Numbered from the stretch's first letter, positions 8,612-17,515 are shown. The stretch: DNA of 64,000 nt from Chitinophaga japonensis (GCF_007830125.1 NZ_VLLG01000002.1:754985-818984); one strand, 5' to 3'. Made by a program: numbers and translations. The notes: generated by a model from the sequence alone, not told the origin.

Positions 8612-11110
8612 GTGTACCACGCAGCAAATATCAGTAAGGTCCTGAAAGGCGAACTTTTACAGGACAGGGGATTTCCGGGGATAGCGCATATTTTGCTGGA
8701 CAGCAGGAAACTCATTTTTCCTGAAACCTCCCTTTTCATTCCATTGGTCAGCGCCCGCCGCAATGCTCACCAGTACATACCGGTGCTGTATGAAAAAGGC
8801 GTGCGCAACTTCCTGGTCAGCGAGCATCTGCCGCTGGACCAATACCCGGACGCCAACATCATCCTGGTGAAGGATACCCTGCAGGCGTTACACCAGTTGG
8901 TGGCCTGGCACCGGCAGCAGTTCCACATCCCCGTGATAGGCATTACCGGCAGCAATGGCAAGACCATTGTGAAGGAATGGCTTTTCCAGCTACTGGAAAA
9001 AGATTACAATATTATACGCAGCCCCAAAAGCTATAACTCGCAGATAGGCGTACCGCTCTCCGTATGGCAGTTGCAGCCGGAGCACCAGCTCGCCATTTTC
9101 GAGGCCGGCATCTCCCAGCCGGGCGAAATGGAGCATCTCGAAAAGATCATCCGCCCCGGCATCGGCATCTTTACCAATATCGGCGAGGCCCATAATGAAG
9201 GCTTCCTCACCCAGCGGCAGAAGATCAACGAAAAGCTGGTGCTTTTTGCCAAAAGCGAGATCCTGATCTATTGCAAGGACTACCTAGAGCTGAACGAGTG
9301 CGTGCTCAATTTCCATACGCAGATCGGCAAGCGGGACAACCAGCAGGGACTGCAGCTACTGGCCTGGAGCCGCAAGACCGACGCGGACCTCCGCATTATC
9401 AGCGTGGATAAGGACCAGACACATACCCGCATTGACGCGCTGTACCAAAATGCGCCCCTGCATATCCGCATCCCCTTCGTGGACGAAGGCTCCGTGGAGA
9501 ACGCCATTCACTGCTGGGCCCTTATGCTGTACCTGGGCATAGCGCCTGCCGTGATACAGCAGCGCATGGACCTGTTGGGGAACATCGCCATGCGCCTGGA
9601 GCTGAAGCAGGGCATCAACAACTGCTCCGTGATCAACGACAGCTATAACTCCGACCTGGGCTCCCTTACTATTGCGCTGGACTTTTTACAGCAGCAGCAA
9701 CAACATCCTACCCGCACCGTCATTCTCAGCGATATCCTGCAGAGCGGCAAAAGCGACGCCTCGCTGTACGAGGAAGTGGCCGGCCTCCTGCAGCAAAAAG
9801 GCATTCACAAGTTCATCGGCATCGGCAAGAATATTAACCGGGAAAAGAAGCGCTTCCAGGATGTGGAAGGGCTGAAAAGCCTGTTCTTCCCCACTACGGA
9901 AGCATTCATACAGCAGTTCAACCAGCAGGATTTCCAGCATGAGACCATCCTGCTGAAAGGCGCACGCATATACGAGTTTGAGCGCATTGGCAAGCTGCTG
10001 GAGCACAAAGTGCACCAGACCATCCTGGAGATCAACCTCAGCGCGATGGCGCACAATGTCAGGCAGTACCAGTCCCTGCTGAAGCCCGGCATCAAACTGA
10101 TGGCCATGGTAAAGGCCTTTTCCTACGGCAGCGGCAGCTTTGAAATTGCCAACCTGCTGCAGTTCCACGGCGTGGACTACCTGGCCGTGGCCTATGCGGA
10201 TGAAGGCGTGGAGCTGAGAAGGGCCGGCATTACCATGCCCATTATGGTCATGAACCCGGAGCCCGGCTCTTTTGACGCCATCCTGCAATGGAACCTGGAG
10301 CCGGAAATATACTCCCTGCACCTGCTGCAGCAGTTTGAGGAAGAGGTGCGCAGCTCCGGCAAAACGGATTTCCCCATCCACATCAAGCTGGATACGGGTA
10401 TGCACCGCCTGGGCTTTGAGAAAAAGGACATACCGGCGCTGGCCCTGCTGCTCACGGAGAACGGGCAGCTAAAAGTGCGGTCCATTTTCAGTCACCTGGC
10501 TGCCAGCGAAGATCCCGGCAAGGATGCGTTTACCCAGCAGCAGGGCCGCCTGTTCTTTGATATGAGCCATGAGCTGCAAAAAGCGCTGGGCTATACGGGC
10601 ATCCGGCATATTGCCAACAGTGCGGCCATACACCGCCACCCCGAGCTGCAACTGGATATGGTGCGCCTGGGCATTGGCATGTACGGTATTGACAACGGCG
10701 ACATGCGGGAAAAGCTCCGTAATGTAAGCACGCTCAAAACCACGGTGGCGCAGGTAAAGCGCCTGCAGCCCGGCGAAACGGTGGGCTACGGCGCCCAATG
10801 GGCCGCGCCGGGACCGGCTACCATTGCTACCGTTCGTATAGGCTATGCCGATGGCTATCCCCGCTGCCTCAGCAACGGGGTGGGTAAAATGCTCATCCAC
10901 GGCAAGCTGGCCCCCGTAGCCGGCATCGTTGCCATGGACATGCTCATGCTGGACGTGACCCATATCCCGGAAGTGGCGGAAGGCGACGAAGTGATCGTAT
11001 TCGGGAAAGACCTGCCGGTGCAGCAACTGGCGCAGTGGGCCGGCACCATTCCCTATGAGATACTGACCGGCATCTCGCAAAGGGTAAAAAGGATCTATTT
11101 TGAGGAATGA
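8612..11110 (+). CDS. Bifunctional MurF-alanine racemase fusion
   Basis: 832 residues with two enzymes of the D-alanine branch of cell-wall synthesis. Residues 1 to about 460 are a MurF-type ligase with P-loop GSNGKT (Lys117) and TNIGEAHNEGFL. From about 468 comes a fold-type III alanine racemase with PLP lysine Lys501 in MAMVKAFSYGSG and catalytic Tyr745 in IGYADGYPR. The racemase makes D-Ala for the D-Ala-D-Ala that MurF consumes. The start is GTG, 6 nt after terC; no nearer ATG gives the full N-terminal domain. The ligase P-loop is followed by IVKEW instead of the TTKEL of the stand-alone MurF, so its ligase activity is less certain than the racemase. This fusion type is known in Bacteroidota. 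Confidence 0.92.
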   Translation: MYHAANISKVLKGELLQDRGFPGIAHILLDSRKLIFPETSLFIPLVSARRNAHQYIPVLYEKGVRNFLVSEHLPLDQYPDANIILVKDTLQALHQLVAWHRQQFHIPVIGITGSNGKTIVKEWLFQLLEKDYNIIRSPKSYNSQIGVPLSVWQLQPEHQLAIFEAGISQPGEMEHLEKIIRPGIGIFTNIGEAHNEGFLTQRQKINEKLVLFAKSEILIYCKDYLELNECVLNFHTQIGKRDNQQGLQLLAWSRKTDADLRIISVDKDQTHTRIDALYQNAPLHIRIPFVDEGSVENAIHCWALMLYLGIAPAVIQQRMDLLGNIAMRLELKQGINNCSVINDSYNSDLGSLTIALDFLQQQQQHPTRTVILSDILQSGKSDASLYEEVAGLLQQKGIHKFIGIGKNINREKKRFQDVEGLKSLFFPTTEAFIQQFNQQDFQHETILLKGARIYEFERIGKLLEHKVHQTILEINLSAMAHNVRQYQSLLKPGIKLMAMVKAFSYGSGSFEIANLLQFHGVDYLAVAYADEGVELRRAGITMPIMVMNPEPGSFDAILQWNLEPEIYSLHLLQQFEEEVRSSGKTDFPIHIKLDTGMHRLGFEKKDIPALALLLTENGQLKVRSIFSHLAASEDPGKDAFTQQQGRLFFDMSHELQKALGYTGIRHIANSAAIHRHPELQLDMVRLGIGMYGIDNGDMREKLRNVSTLKTTVAQVKRLQPGETVGYGAQWAAPGPATIATVRIGYADGYPRCLSNGVGKMLIHGKLAPVAGIVAMDMLMLDVTHIPEVAEGDEVIVFGKDLPVQQLAQWAGTIPYEILTGISQRVKRIYFEE

Positions 11111-11137
11111 TCCTGTTTTCCCTTTAAATAAAACTGT

Positions 11138-11145
11138 TATTTTTG
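11138..11145 (+). promoter_or_regulatory. Promoter -7 box for lspA leader
   Basis: TATTTTTG fits TAnnTTTG. Transcription from about 11152 would give a leader of about 107 nt that contains the whole conserved element at 11171-11230. Confidence 0.5.
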
Positions 11146-11170
11146 GTGAAATTTAATATCCCCGGGTGTA

Positions 11171-11230
11171 ATGAAACCAAGCACGATAAACACTTCTCAT
11201 AAATGGGCATGTTAATGCGAGGTTCCATCT
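11171..11230 (+). promoter_or_regulatory. Conserved leader element, copy 1 (upstream of lspA)
   Basis: A 60-nt block that recurs at 40711-40770 before the chitinase gene. Seen directly: an ATG-started mini-ORF of 14 codons (MKPSTINTSHKWAC) ending in TAA at 11213-11215. It is followed at once by TGCGAGGTTCCATCT, so that the 19-nt stretch TTAATGCGAGGTTCCATCT is identical in both copies. The first 27 nt differ only by five transitions. ATGAAACC at the 5' end can pair with GGTTCCAT at the 3' end with one mismatch, and GC further in can pair with GC, leaving an AA/GA internal loop. The lspA ATG lies 28 nt downstream. It could be a structured RNA regulator, a translated leader peptide, or a small repeat. 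I do not recognise it as a known family. Confidence 0.6.
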
Positions 11231-11258
11231 GACCTTTGAAAAAGACAAATATTAGCAG

Positions 11259-11915
11259 ATGAAATACCGTCACGTAGTACTCATAGTTATATTGATCCTG
11301 GTCATAGACCAGGCGCTGAAGTTCTGGATCAAGACCCACATGTACATGCAGCAGGAGTTTATCATATTCCCCAACTGGTTCCGCATACATTTTATCGAGA
11401 ATGAGGGCATGGCCTACGGCCTCAAATTTGGCGGCGATTTTGGCAAGATCCTGCTCACCCTTTTCCGCCTGGCCGCCGTGGTGATCGGGTTCTGGTACAT
11501 GAAAAAGCTGGTGCGCCAGCAGTTCCATACCGGCCTGCTCATCTGTGGCTCCCTGATACTGGCCGGTGCGGCCGGCAACCTGATAGACAGCATGTTCTAC
11601 GGCCTGATATTCAGCGACAGTACCTATGACATTGCCCGTTTCCTGCCTGCAGAAGGCGGTTACGGCGCCTTCCTGCACGGCAAGGTGGTGGATATGCTGT
11701 ACTTCCCCATTTATGAGGGCTACCTGCCCAAATGGATACCCTTTAAGGGAGGCGATTATTTTATCTTCTTCCGGCCGGTGTTCAACATTGCCGATGCCGC
11801 CATTTCCACCGGCGTGATCACCATCCTGATCTTCCAGAAACGTTTCTTCAGCAAGCAACTGGAAGCTTCCCGCGCTGACCGTAATGAGCCCATCGTAAAC
11901 GGCGCGGTGGAATAG
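11259..11915 (+). CDS. lspA: Lipoprotein signal peptidase (signal peptidase II)
   Basis: 218-residue inner-membrane aspartyl protease that cleaves lipoprotein signal peptides after lipidation. Four membrane segments are visible. The catalytic aspartates are in GNLIDSMFYGLIF and FNIADAAISTGV, and IDQALKFWIKTHM and NEGMAYGLKF are the usual N-terminal signatures. It is longer than the E. coli enzyme (164 aa) because of an insert between the two aspartates (about 125-170), common in Bacteroidota. The start is set by the ATG 28 nt after the conserved leader element. It stands alone, between murF-alr and a TonB receptor. Its many substrates here include the lipoproteins at 396 and 23900 and the SusD-like protein. 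Confidence 0.93.
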   Translation: MKYRHVVLIVILILVIDQALKFWIKTHMYMQQEFIIFPNWFRIHFIENEGMAYGLKFGGDFGKILLTLFRLAAVVIGFWYMKKLVRQQFHTGLLICGSLILAGAAGNLIDSMFYGLIFSDSTYDIARFLPAEGGYGAFLHGKVVDMLYFPIYEGYLPKWIPFKGGDYFIFFRPVFNIADAAISTGVITILIFQKRFFSKQLEASRADRNEPIVNGAVE

Positions 11916-11952
11916 CAGTCTCTCCCTCTTCCCGGATTTTTTTTCTTCCCTG

Positions 11953-11983
11953 TTTGAAAAATTGATTTCCCGTACTACATTTG
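11953..11983 (+). promoter_or_regulatory. Promoter of TonB receptor gene
   Basis: TTTG at 11953-11956 (-33) and TACATTTG at 11976-11983 (-7), spaced by 19 nt, is a full match to the Bacteroidota housekeeping promoter. The predicted start site lies about 15 nt before the ATG. Confidence 0.7.
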
Positions 11984-12003
11984 TCTACAAATTCTATAGA
12001 TTA
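11981..12003. promoter_or_regulatory. Operator-like palindrome, copy 1
   Basis: A 23-nt imperfect palindrome with arms TTGTCTAC and ATAGATTA around a 7-nt AT-rich centre. It overlaps the end of the -7 box and covers the predicted start site. It matches 18 of 23 positions of the site at 14961-14983 before the TSUP gene. A repressor bound here would block RNA polymerase. The palindromic AT-rich form resembles Rrf2- or CymR-like sites, but the regulator is not identified. Confidence 0.65.
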
Positions 12004-12004
12004 T

Positions 12005-14884
12005 ATGGAAATATTAGTACAATACAAACGGGCCCTGTATTACGGGCTGCTGCCGCTCCTGCTGCCCATACTGGCCCATGCCCAGAGCGCCTCGCTCATC
12101 GAAGTTTCGGGAAAGGTCACCGATCAGCAGCAGGCGCCGCTGGCGGATGTAAGCATACAGGTAAAAGGCACAGTGTCCGGCACCATTACCGGTAAGAACG
12201 GGGATTTCACGCTGCGCACCCGCACAAAGCTGCCCTTTACGCTGCTGATCTCTTCCGTGGGCTTTCAGCCACAGGAGCTGGAGGTGACCAGCCTGGGCGC
12301 CCACCTGCAGATAGCGCTGGCTACACAAACCGTGCTGGGGCACGAGGTGGTGATAACGGCCTCCCGGGTGCCGGAAAGTATCCTGCGCTCGCCGGTAGCG
12401 GTAGAAAAGCTGGACATCCGCGCCATCAGGGAAGTAGCGGCACCCGGCTTTTACGATGCGCTGGAAAATGTGAAAGGCGTGCAGATGCTCACCTCCAGCC
12501 TGACCTTTAAAGTGCCCAATACCCGCGGGTTCAATGTGCCCAACAATTTCCGCTTCCTGCAACTGGTGGATGGGGTGGACATGCAGGCAGCCACGCTGGG
12601 CGTGCCGTTGGGCAACGCTATCGGCCCTACAGAACTGGATATTGAAGCCGTGGAGATCACGCCCGGGGCGGCTTCTGCCCTGTATGGGATGAACGCCATC
12701 AACGGCATTGCCAACCTGCAAACCAAAAACCCCTTTAAATACCAGGGTCTCAGCATTTACCAGAAAACAGGGATCAACCACGTAGATGGTAAGGACCGGG
12801 ACCCCGGCCTGCTCACGGAAACGGCTATCCGCTATGCAAAGGCGTTCAACAATAAATTTGCTTTCAAGGTCAACTTCAGCGCATTGAAAGGAACAGACTG
12901 GGTGGCCAACGGGCTCACCGACCAAAACCCGCAAAGCAAGGCTACGGCCAACCCGGGCTTCCCGGAGCTGTCCGGGGACAACAACCCGGCCCGGGACCAG
13001 TGGAGCCGCTACGGCGACGACCGCCAGGCCCGGCAGGCTATTTCCGTACAGTACCGGGGTAAAACCGAAACCTTCAACGTGGCCCGCACCGGCTATCTTG
13101 AAAAGGACCTTATCTATCCCGATGTGCGCAATATCAAGGCGGACGCCAGTGTGTTCTACAAGCTCAACGATCACCTGGAGCTGTCCTACGGCTACCGCTA
13201 CGGCATTATGGACGGGGTTTTCCAGCGGGGCAACCGCATCCAGCTCAAAGATGTGACAGTGCAGAACCACAAGCTGGAGCTGCGCGGCGACCATTTGCTG
13301 GTACGTGGCTATATCCTGAAAGAGAATACGGGTAAATCCTATAACCTTAACCCGCTGGCTTATAACCTGGACCTGAGCCATGCCAGCAACGCGGAATGGG
13401 GCGCCCGCTTCAAAGATGCGTTGCAAAAGCAACTGGATAATAACGCAGACCTGGTTACAGCCATGCAACAGGCCAGGGCAGCGGCAGACCAGGGCCGGGC
13501 CGAGCCGGGCACCCCGCAGTTTGAGGCGCTGAAAAACACGATCGTCAACTCCAATAAATGGGACATTGTTTCCGCCACCACGCCGGACGGCGCACCTAAC
13601 GGGGGCGCAGCGGTATGGCAATACAGCACCACCTACCACCTGGAATTCCAGTACAGCCTCCCGCAGGTAAAATGGGCGGATGTGCTGGTAGGCGGCGATT
13701 TCCGGCGCTATGCCGTAACGCCGGACGGCAATACTTTTGTGGACCTTTCCCGTCCGCTGGACGAAAGGACCGTGCCGGACAAGAACGGCTCCTTTGGCAG
13801 CAAGCAGTATTACACCAAGTACGGCGCCTTTGGCCAGGTGACCAAACTGTTCCTGGACGACAAGCTCAGGATATCCGCCTCCGCCCGCGTGGACCGCAAT
13901 ACAGAATTCAGCGCCAGGTTCAATCCGCGCGTGGCGGCCGTGTACAGCCTGGCAGACAAGCATCATTTCCGGGCGTCGTTCCAGAACGGGTACCGCTTTC
14001 CCGCGCTGTTTGAAGCCCTGTCATTTCTCAATAACGCCAGTGTGCGCAGGGTAGGCGGGCTGGCCCGGGTAAATGAAGGGATCGGCTACCTGGAAAATTC
14101 GTATACACTGGCCTCCTATGACGCCTTTACCGCTGCCGTGAACGCAGACGTGAACAATGGCATGAACCAGGCGGACGCGGCGCTCAAAAACAGGGAGCTG
14201 CTGCAGGTGGCCAACCTGCCGGTGATGGAGCCGGAAAGCATCCGCTCCTTCGAGATAGGCTACAAGAGCGTGCTGCTGAATAACAAGCTGGTAGTGGATT
14301 TTGATGCGTACCATAATTCCTATAAGGGCTTCCTGGGCCAGGTGGAAGTAGCCGTGCCCACCAGCGGCCCGGTAGGATCGGATGCGGCCGTACTGGATAT
14401 GCTGACGCGCTCCAAACAGGACCGCTACCGGGTATTTACCAATGCGAAGAACGTGTATAACAGCTACGGATCATCCCTGGGCCTCACCTGGATCTTTTAC
14501 AAAAAGTTCACCCTGTCCGGCAATGCCAACTATAACAAACTGTCCGACAATCCTGCCCCGGACCTGTTTGCCACCGGCTTCAATACCCCGGCCTGGGTGG
14601 CCAATCTTTCCTTCAGCAACCGGGAGCTGTTCAAAAATGTAGGCTTTAACGTGGTATGGCGCTGGCAGGACAAGCTATACTGGGAAAGCACGCTGGCCAA
14701 TGGCTGGGTGCCGGCCTATACCACCATTGACGCCCAGGTGAATGTGCGCTTCCCCAAGCTGCGATCCACCGTCAAGGTAGGTGGCAGCAATATCTTTAAC
14801 CGGCGCTATGTGCAGTTTGCCGCCGGCCCCACCATTGGAGCACTGTATTATGCAGCCATCACGGTGGACGGGCTGCTGAAATAG
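12005..14884 (+). CDS. TonB-dependent outer membrane receptor
   Basis: A 959-residue outer membrane barrel for energy-dependent import. A signal peptide (LLPLLLPILAHAQS) is followed by a carboxypeptidase-like regulatory domain (VSGKVTDQQQAPLADVSIQVKGT, about 35-115) and a plug domain (VVITASRVPESILRSPVAVEKLDI to about 250, with GAASALYGMNAINGIANL). A 22-strand type barrel follows, ending in a hydrophobic residue-rich last strand. There is no STN domain, so it does not signal through FecR, and no SusD partner is adjacent. The ATG at 12005 is preferred over an in-frame TTG at 11981 because the latter lies in the promoter. The operator shared with the TSUP gene suggests a common signal, perhaps sulfur supply, but the substrate cannot be read from sequence. 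Confidence 0.9.
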   Translation: MEILVQYKRALYYGLLPLLLPILAHAQSASLIEVSGKVTDQQQAPLADVSIQVKGTVSGTITGKNGDFTLRTRTKLPFTLLISSVGFQPQELEVTSLGAHLQIALATQTVLGHEVVITASRVPESILRSPVAVEKLDIRAIREVAAPGFYDALENVKGVQMLTSSLTFKVPNTRGFNVPNNFRFLQLVDGVDMQAATLGVPLGNAIGPTELDIEAVEITPGAASALYGMNAINGIANLQTKNPFKYQGLSIYQKTGINHVDGKDRDPGLLTETAIRYAKAFNNKFAFKVNFSALKGTDWVANGLTDQNPQSKATANPGFPELSGDNNPARDQWSRYGDDRQARQAISVQYRGKTETFNVARTGYLEKDLIYPDVRNIKADASVFYKLNDHLELSYGYRYGIMDGVFQRGNRIQLKDVTVQNHKLELRGDHLLVRGYILKENTGKSYNLNPLAYNLDLSHASNAEWGARFKDALQKQLDNNADLVTAMQQARAAADQGRAEPGTPQFEALKNTIVNSNKWDIVSATTPDGAPNGGAAVWQYSTTYHLEFQYSLPQVKWADVLVGGDFRRYAVTPDGNTFVDLSRPLDERTVPDKNGSFGSKQYYTKYGAFGQVTKLFLDDKLRISASARVDRNTEFSARFNPRVAAVYSLADKHHFRASFQNGYRFPALFEALSFLNNASVRRVGGLARVNEGIGYLENSYTLASYDAFTAAVNADVNNGMNQADAALKNRELLQVANLPVMEPESIRSFEIGYKSVLLNNKLVVDFDAYHNSYKGFLGQVEVAVPTSGPVGSDAAVLDMLTRSKQDRYRVFTNAKNVYNSYGSSLGLTWIFYKKFTLSGNANYNKLSDNPAPDLFATGFNTPAWVANLSFSNRELFKNVGFNVVWRWQDKLYWESTLANGWVPAYTTIDAQVNVRFPKLRSTVKVGGSNIFNRRYVQFAAGPTIGALYYAAITVDGLLK

Positions 14885-14930
14885 TCCCTGCTGCAGTACA
14901 GCCGCGCAGAGACATTTTTTTCGCTATTTA

Positions 14931-14962
14931 TTTGGAGATGCTGGTAATTACGACTACCTTTA
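14931..14962 (+). promoter_or_regulatory. Promoter of TSUP gene
   Basis: TTTG at 14931-14934 (-33) and TACCTTTA at 14955-14962 (-7, last base off consensus), spaced by 20 nt. The arrangement is nearly the same as at 11953-11983. Confidence 0.65.
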
Positions 14963-14983
14963 GTCTATAATTTATATAGACTA
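14961..14983. promoter_or_regulatory. Operator-like palindrome, copy 2
   Basis: Perfect inverted repeat with 8-bp arms (TAGTCTAT at 14961-14968, ATAGACTA at 14976-14983) and a 7-nt AT-only spacer, overlapping the -7 box. It is the more symmetrical copy of the site at 11981-12003. Confidence 0.7.
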
Positions 14984-14999
14984 TATAATTTATGGTATT

Positions 15000-15968
15000 A
15001 TGTCGCATAACGAGGTGATAGATAAACTGGAACAACAACCGGCTACGCTGAGAAGGCAGGAAATGCTCATAACGCTGGTAAACGAAGAGAACAAGAAGAA
15101 AAGGGGCCTCTGGATCCTGATCACCTTGTTGGCTTTAGTGACTGCGGGCGGCTTGTGGATGACCTACTATTACAATGTTCCGGCTGCTACCCAAACCAGG
15201 GTCTATCACTTCATTCAATCGCTCTTCACCTCCCAGTTGCTGTTCTACATAGGGGTAGGGCTGGCCGCACAGATGGTGGACGGCGCGCTGGGTATGGCAT
15301 ACGGCGCCACTTCCTCTTCCCTGCTGCTGGGCCTGGGCATTCCCCCGGCTATTTCCAGCGCCAGCGTGCATGTGGCGGAAGTATTCACCACCGGCGCATC
15401 CGGCATTGCGCACTTCCGGCTGGGCAATGTAAACAAGAAGTTGTTCTTATACCTGCTCATACCCGGTATGACAGGGGCCATCATAGGTGCATACCTGCTT
15501 TCGGACAAGATAGACGGGAATGTGATCAAACCTTTTATGAGCGCCTACCTGATGATACTGGGCATCATCATTTTGCGGAAAGCGCTGCAGAGCCAGCGCC
15601 GCAAGAGCAAAGTAAAGCGCCTGGGGCCCCTGGCCTTTTTCGGCGGCTTCATGGACGCTATTGGCGGCGGCGGCTGGGGACCGATCGTGACCTCCACCCT
15701 GCTGAGCAAGGGTCGTGCCGTACACTACACTATTGGTTCTGTAAATGCGGCGGAATTCTTCATTTCCGCTTCCAGCGCCACCACTTTCCTGATATTTACG
15801 GGCGTAGATAGCTGGCAGGTGATCATAGGGCTGATCATAGGCGGGGTAATGGCTTCCCCCTTTGCCGCTATCCTGGTGCGCCGCATCAAGCGCAAGCCGC
15901 TGATGATCATGGTAGGCGTAATGGTGATACTGCTGAGCCTCCGGACCATTATCCTCAGCCTGTTGTAA
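15000..15968 (+). CDS. TSUP family (TauE/SafE) transporter
   Basis: 322 residues. After a cytoplasmic, charged N-terminus of about 35 residues come about eight to nine membrane segments. The two family repeats can be seen: GLAAQMVDGALGMAYGATSSSLLLGLGIPPAISSASVHVAEVFTTGASG, and GPLAFFGGFMDAIGGGGWGPIVTSTLL followed by GSVNAAEFFISASSATTF. TSUP proteins move sulfite, sulfonates or other organic acid anions across the inner membrane. The divided Gly-rich motifs are intact. A palindromic operator shared with the upstream TonB receptor gene suggests the two act on the same nutrient. This is compatible with sulfur metabolism but not proven. Confidence 0.88.
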   Translation: MSHNEVIDKLEQQPATLRRQEMLITLVNEENKKKRGLWILITLLALVTAGGLWMTYYYNVPAATQTRVYHFIQSLFTSQLLFYIGVGLAAQMVDGALGMAYGATSSSLLLGLGIPPAISSASVHVAEVFTTGASGIAHFRLGNVNKKLFLYLLIPGMTGAIIGAYLLSDKIDGNVIKPFMSAYLMILGIIILRKALQSQRRKSKVKRLGPLAFFGGFMDAIGGGGWGPIVTSTLLSKGRAVHYTIGSVNAAEFFISASSATTFLIFTGVDSWQVIIGLIIGGVMASPFAAILVRRIKRKPLMIMVGVMVILLSLRTIILSLL

Positions 15969-16091
15969 AAAATTCCAAAATCCAAAATCCAAATCCCAAA
16001 CTGGCGGCAGTCTCCTGACTACCTGTAACAGTACAGTACTATTGGTGGCCTGCCCACATTTTGGGATTTGGATTTTGGATTTTGGAATTTT
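15969..16091. repeat. Perfect 32-bp inverted repeat at convergent gene ends
   Basis: Arms 15969-16000 and 16060-16091 are perfect complements (32 of 32), separated by 59 nt. Each arm is a near-tandem of the word CCAAAAT. The left arm starts right at the TSUP stop codon and the right arm overlaps the fumC stop codon. It probably acts as a bidirectional 3' end structure. Confidence 0.9.
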
Positions 16092-17490
16092 ACTTAATCT
16101 CCCCTACCATTTTAGCCGGGTCTACCCATTCATCAAACTGCTCAGGCGTTACATAACCCAGCTTCACGGCCATTTCCTTCAGGGTAGTGCCTTCGTGGTG
16201 CGCTTTCTGCGCGATCTCCGCCGCCTTGTAGTAACCAATTTTGGTATTGAGGGCCGTTACCAGCATCAGGGAATTATCCACGTGCTTTTTGATATTGGCT
16301 TCGATAGGCGCCAGGCCTTCCGCACACTTGTCATTGAAGCTTACGCAGCCGTCGCCGATCAGGCGGGCGCTGTGCAGGAAGTTATAGATCATCACGGGCT
16401 TGAACACGTTCAGCTCAAAATGGCCGGTAGCGCCGCCAATGTTGATCGCCACATCATTACCCAGCACCTGTGCTGCAATCATGGTAAGCGCCTCGCATTG
16501 CGTGGGATTTACCTTGCCGGGCATGATGGAAGAACCGGGCTCATTGTCCGGTATGAACAGCTCCCCGATGCCGGAACGGGGACCGGAGCTGAGCATGCGG
16601 ATGTCGTTGGCTATTTTCATGAGGCTCACCGCCACGGTCTTCAGGGCGCCGTGGGCTTCCACGATGGCATCATGCGCCGCCAGGGCCTCGAATTTATTCT
16701 CCGCGGTCACAAAGGGCAGGCCGGTCAGTTCCGCGATTTTCTTTGCTACGTTCACCGCATAGCCTTTGGGCGTGTTAATGCCGGTGCCTACCGCCGTTCC
16801 GCCCAGGGCCAGTTCGCTCAGGTGGGCCAGGGTATTGTGAATGGCTTTCAGCCCGTGGTCCAGTTGGGACACATAGCCGCTGATCTCCTGACCTACGGTA
16901 AGCGGGGTAGCATCCATAAAGTGGGTGCGCCCTATCTTCACCACGTGCTTGTACGCTTCCGCCTTTGCCGCCAGCGTGTTGCGCAGTTTGGTGATACCGG
17001 GTATGGTTACCTCCACCAGCATTTTGTACGCGGCAATATGCATGGCAGTGGGGAATGTATCGTTGGAGGACTGGGACTTGTTCACATCGTCATTGGGGTG
17101 TATCACCTTGTCCTTGTCGGTGAGCTGGCCGCCATTCAGCACATGGGCGCGGTAGGCCACCACTTCGTTCACGTTCATGTTGGATTGGGTACCGGAGCCG
17201 GTTTGCCACACCACCAGCGGGAACTCGCCATCCAGCTTGCCTTCCAGTATTTCGTCACATGCTTTCGCGATCAGGTCCGCTTTTTCCTTCGGCAGTACGC
17301 CGGCATCCAGGTTGGTAAGGGCGGCGGCTTTTTTCAGATAGGCAAACGCCCGGATGATCTCCCGGGGCATTTTGTTGATGTCCTGTGCTATCCTGAAATT
17401 ATCGATGGAGCGCTGGGTCTGGGCGCCATAATAGGCATTCACCGGCACCTGCACCTCGCCCATCGTGTCTTTCTCTATTCTGAATTCCAT
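16090..17490 (-). CDS. fumC: Fumarate hydratase class II
   Basis: 466-residue, Fe-S-free fumarase that interconverts fumarate and malate in the TCA cycle. The substrate and catalytic regions are present: [13 protein letters not shown] near the start, [53 protein letters not shown], and the flexible catalytic loop [16 protein letters not shown]. Length fits the family (about 465). It stands alone, convergent to the TSUP gene; on its 5' side lies the second long inverted repeat, which it shares with the downstream end of the hydratase gene. Confusion with aspartate ammonia-lyase is possible in this superfamily, but the loop and the [11 protein letters not shown] motif favour fumarase. Confidence 0.94.
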   Translation of the reverse strand: MEFRIEKDTMGEVQVPVNAYYGAQTQRSIDNFRIAQDINKMPREIIRAFAYLKKAAALTNLDAGVLPKEKADLIAKACDEILEGKLDGEFPLVVWQTGSGTQSNMNVNEVVAYRAHVLNGGQLTDKDKVIHPNDDVNKSQSSNDTFPTAMHIAAYKMLVEVTIPGITKLRNTLAAKAEAYKHVVKIGRTHFMDATPLTVGQEISGYVSQLDHGLKAIHNTLAHLSELALGGTAVGTGINTPKGYAVNVAKKIAELTGLPFVTAENKFEALAAHDAIVEAHGALKTVAVSLMKIANDIRMLSSGPRSGIGELFIPDNEPGSSIMPGKVNPTQCEALTMIAAQVLGNDVAINIGGATGHFELNVFKPVMIYNFLHSARLIGDGCVSFNDKCAEGLAPIEANIKKHVDNSLMLVTALNTKIGYYKAAEIAQKAHHEGTTLKEMAVKLGYVTPEQFDEWVDPAKMVGEIK

Positions 17491-17515
17491 ATGCTTGAAT
17501 TTTGAGCCACGAAAT

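Noticed and set aside
11171..11230. Reading the conserved leader as the end of a transposable element
   Set aside because: The ends pair like terminal repeats, but no target duplication is seen and both copies keep the same 28-29 nt distance to a start codon. That fits a leader better. It is kept as an alternative in the finding.
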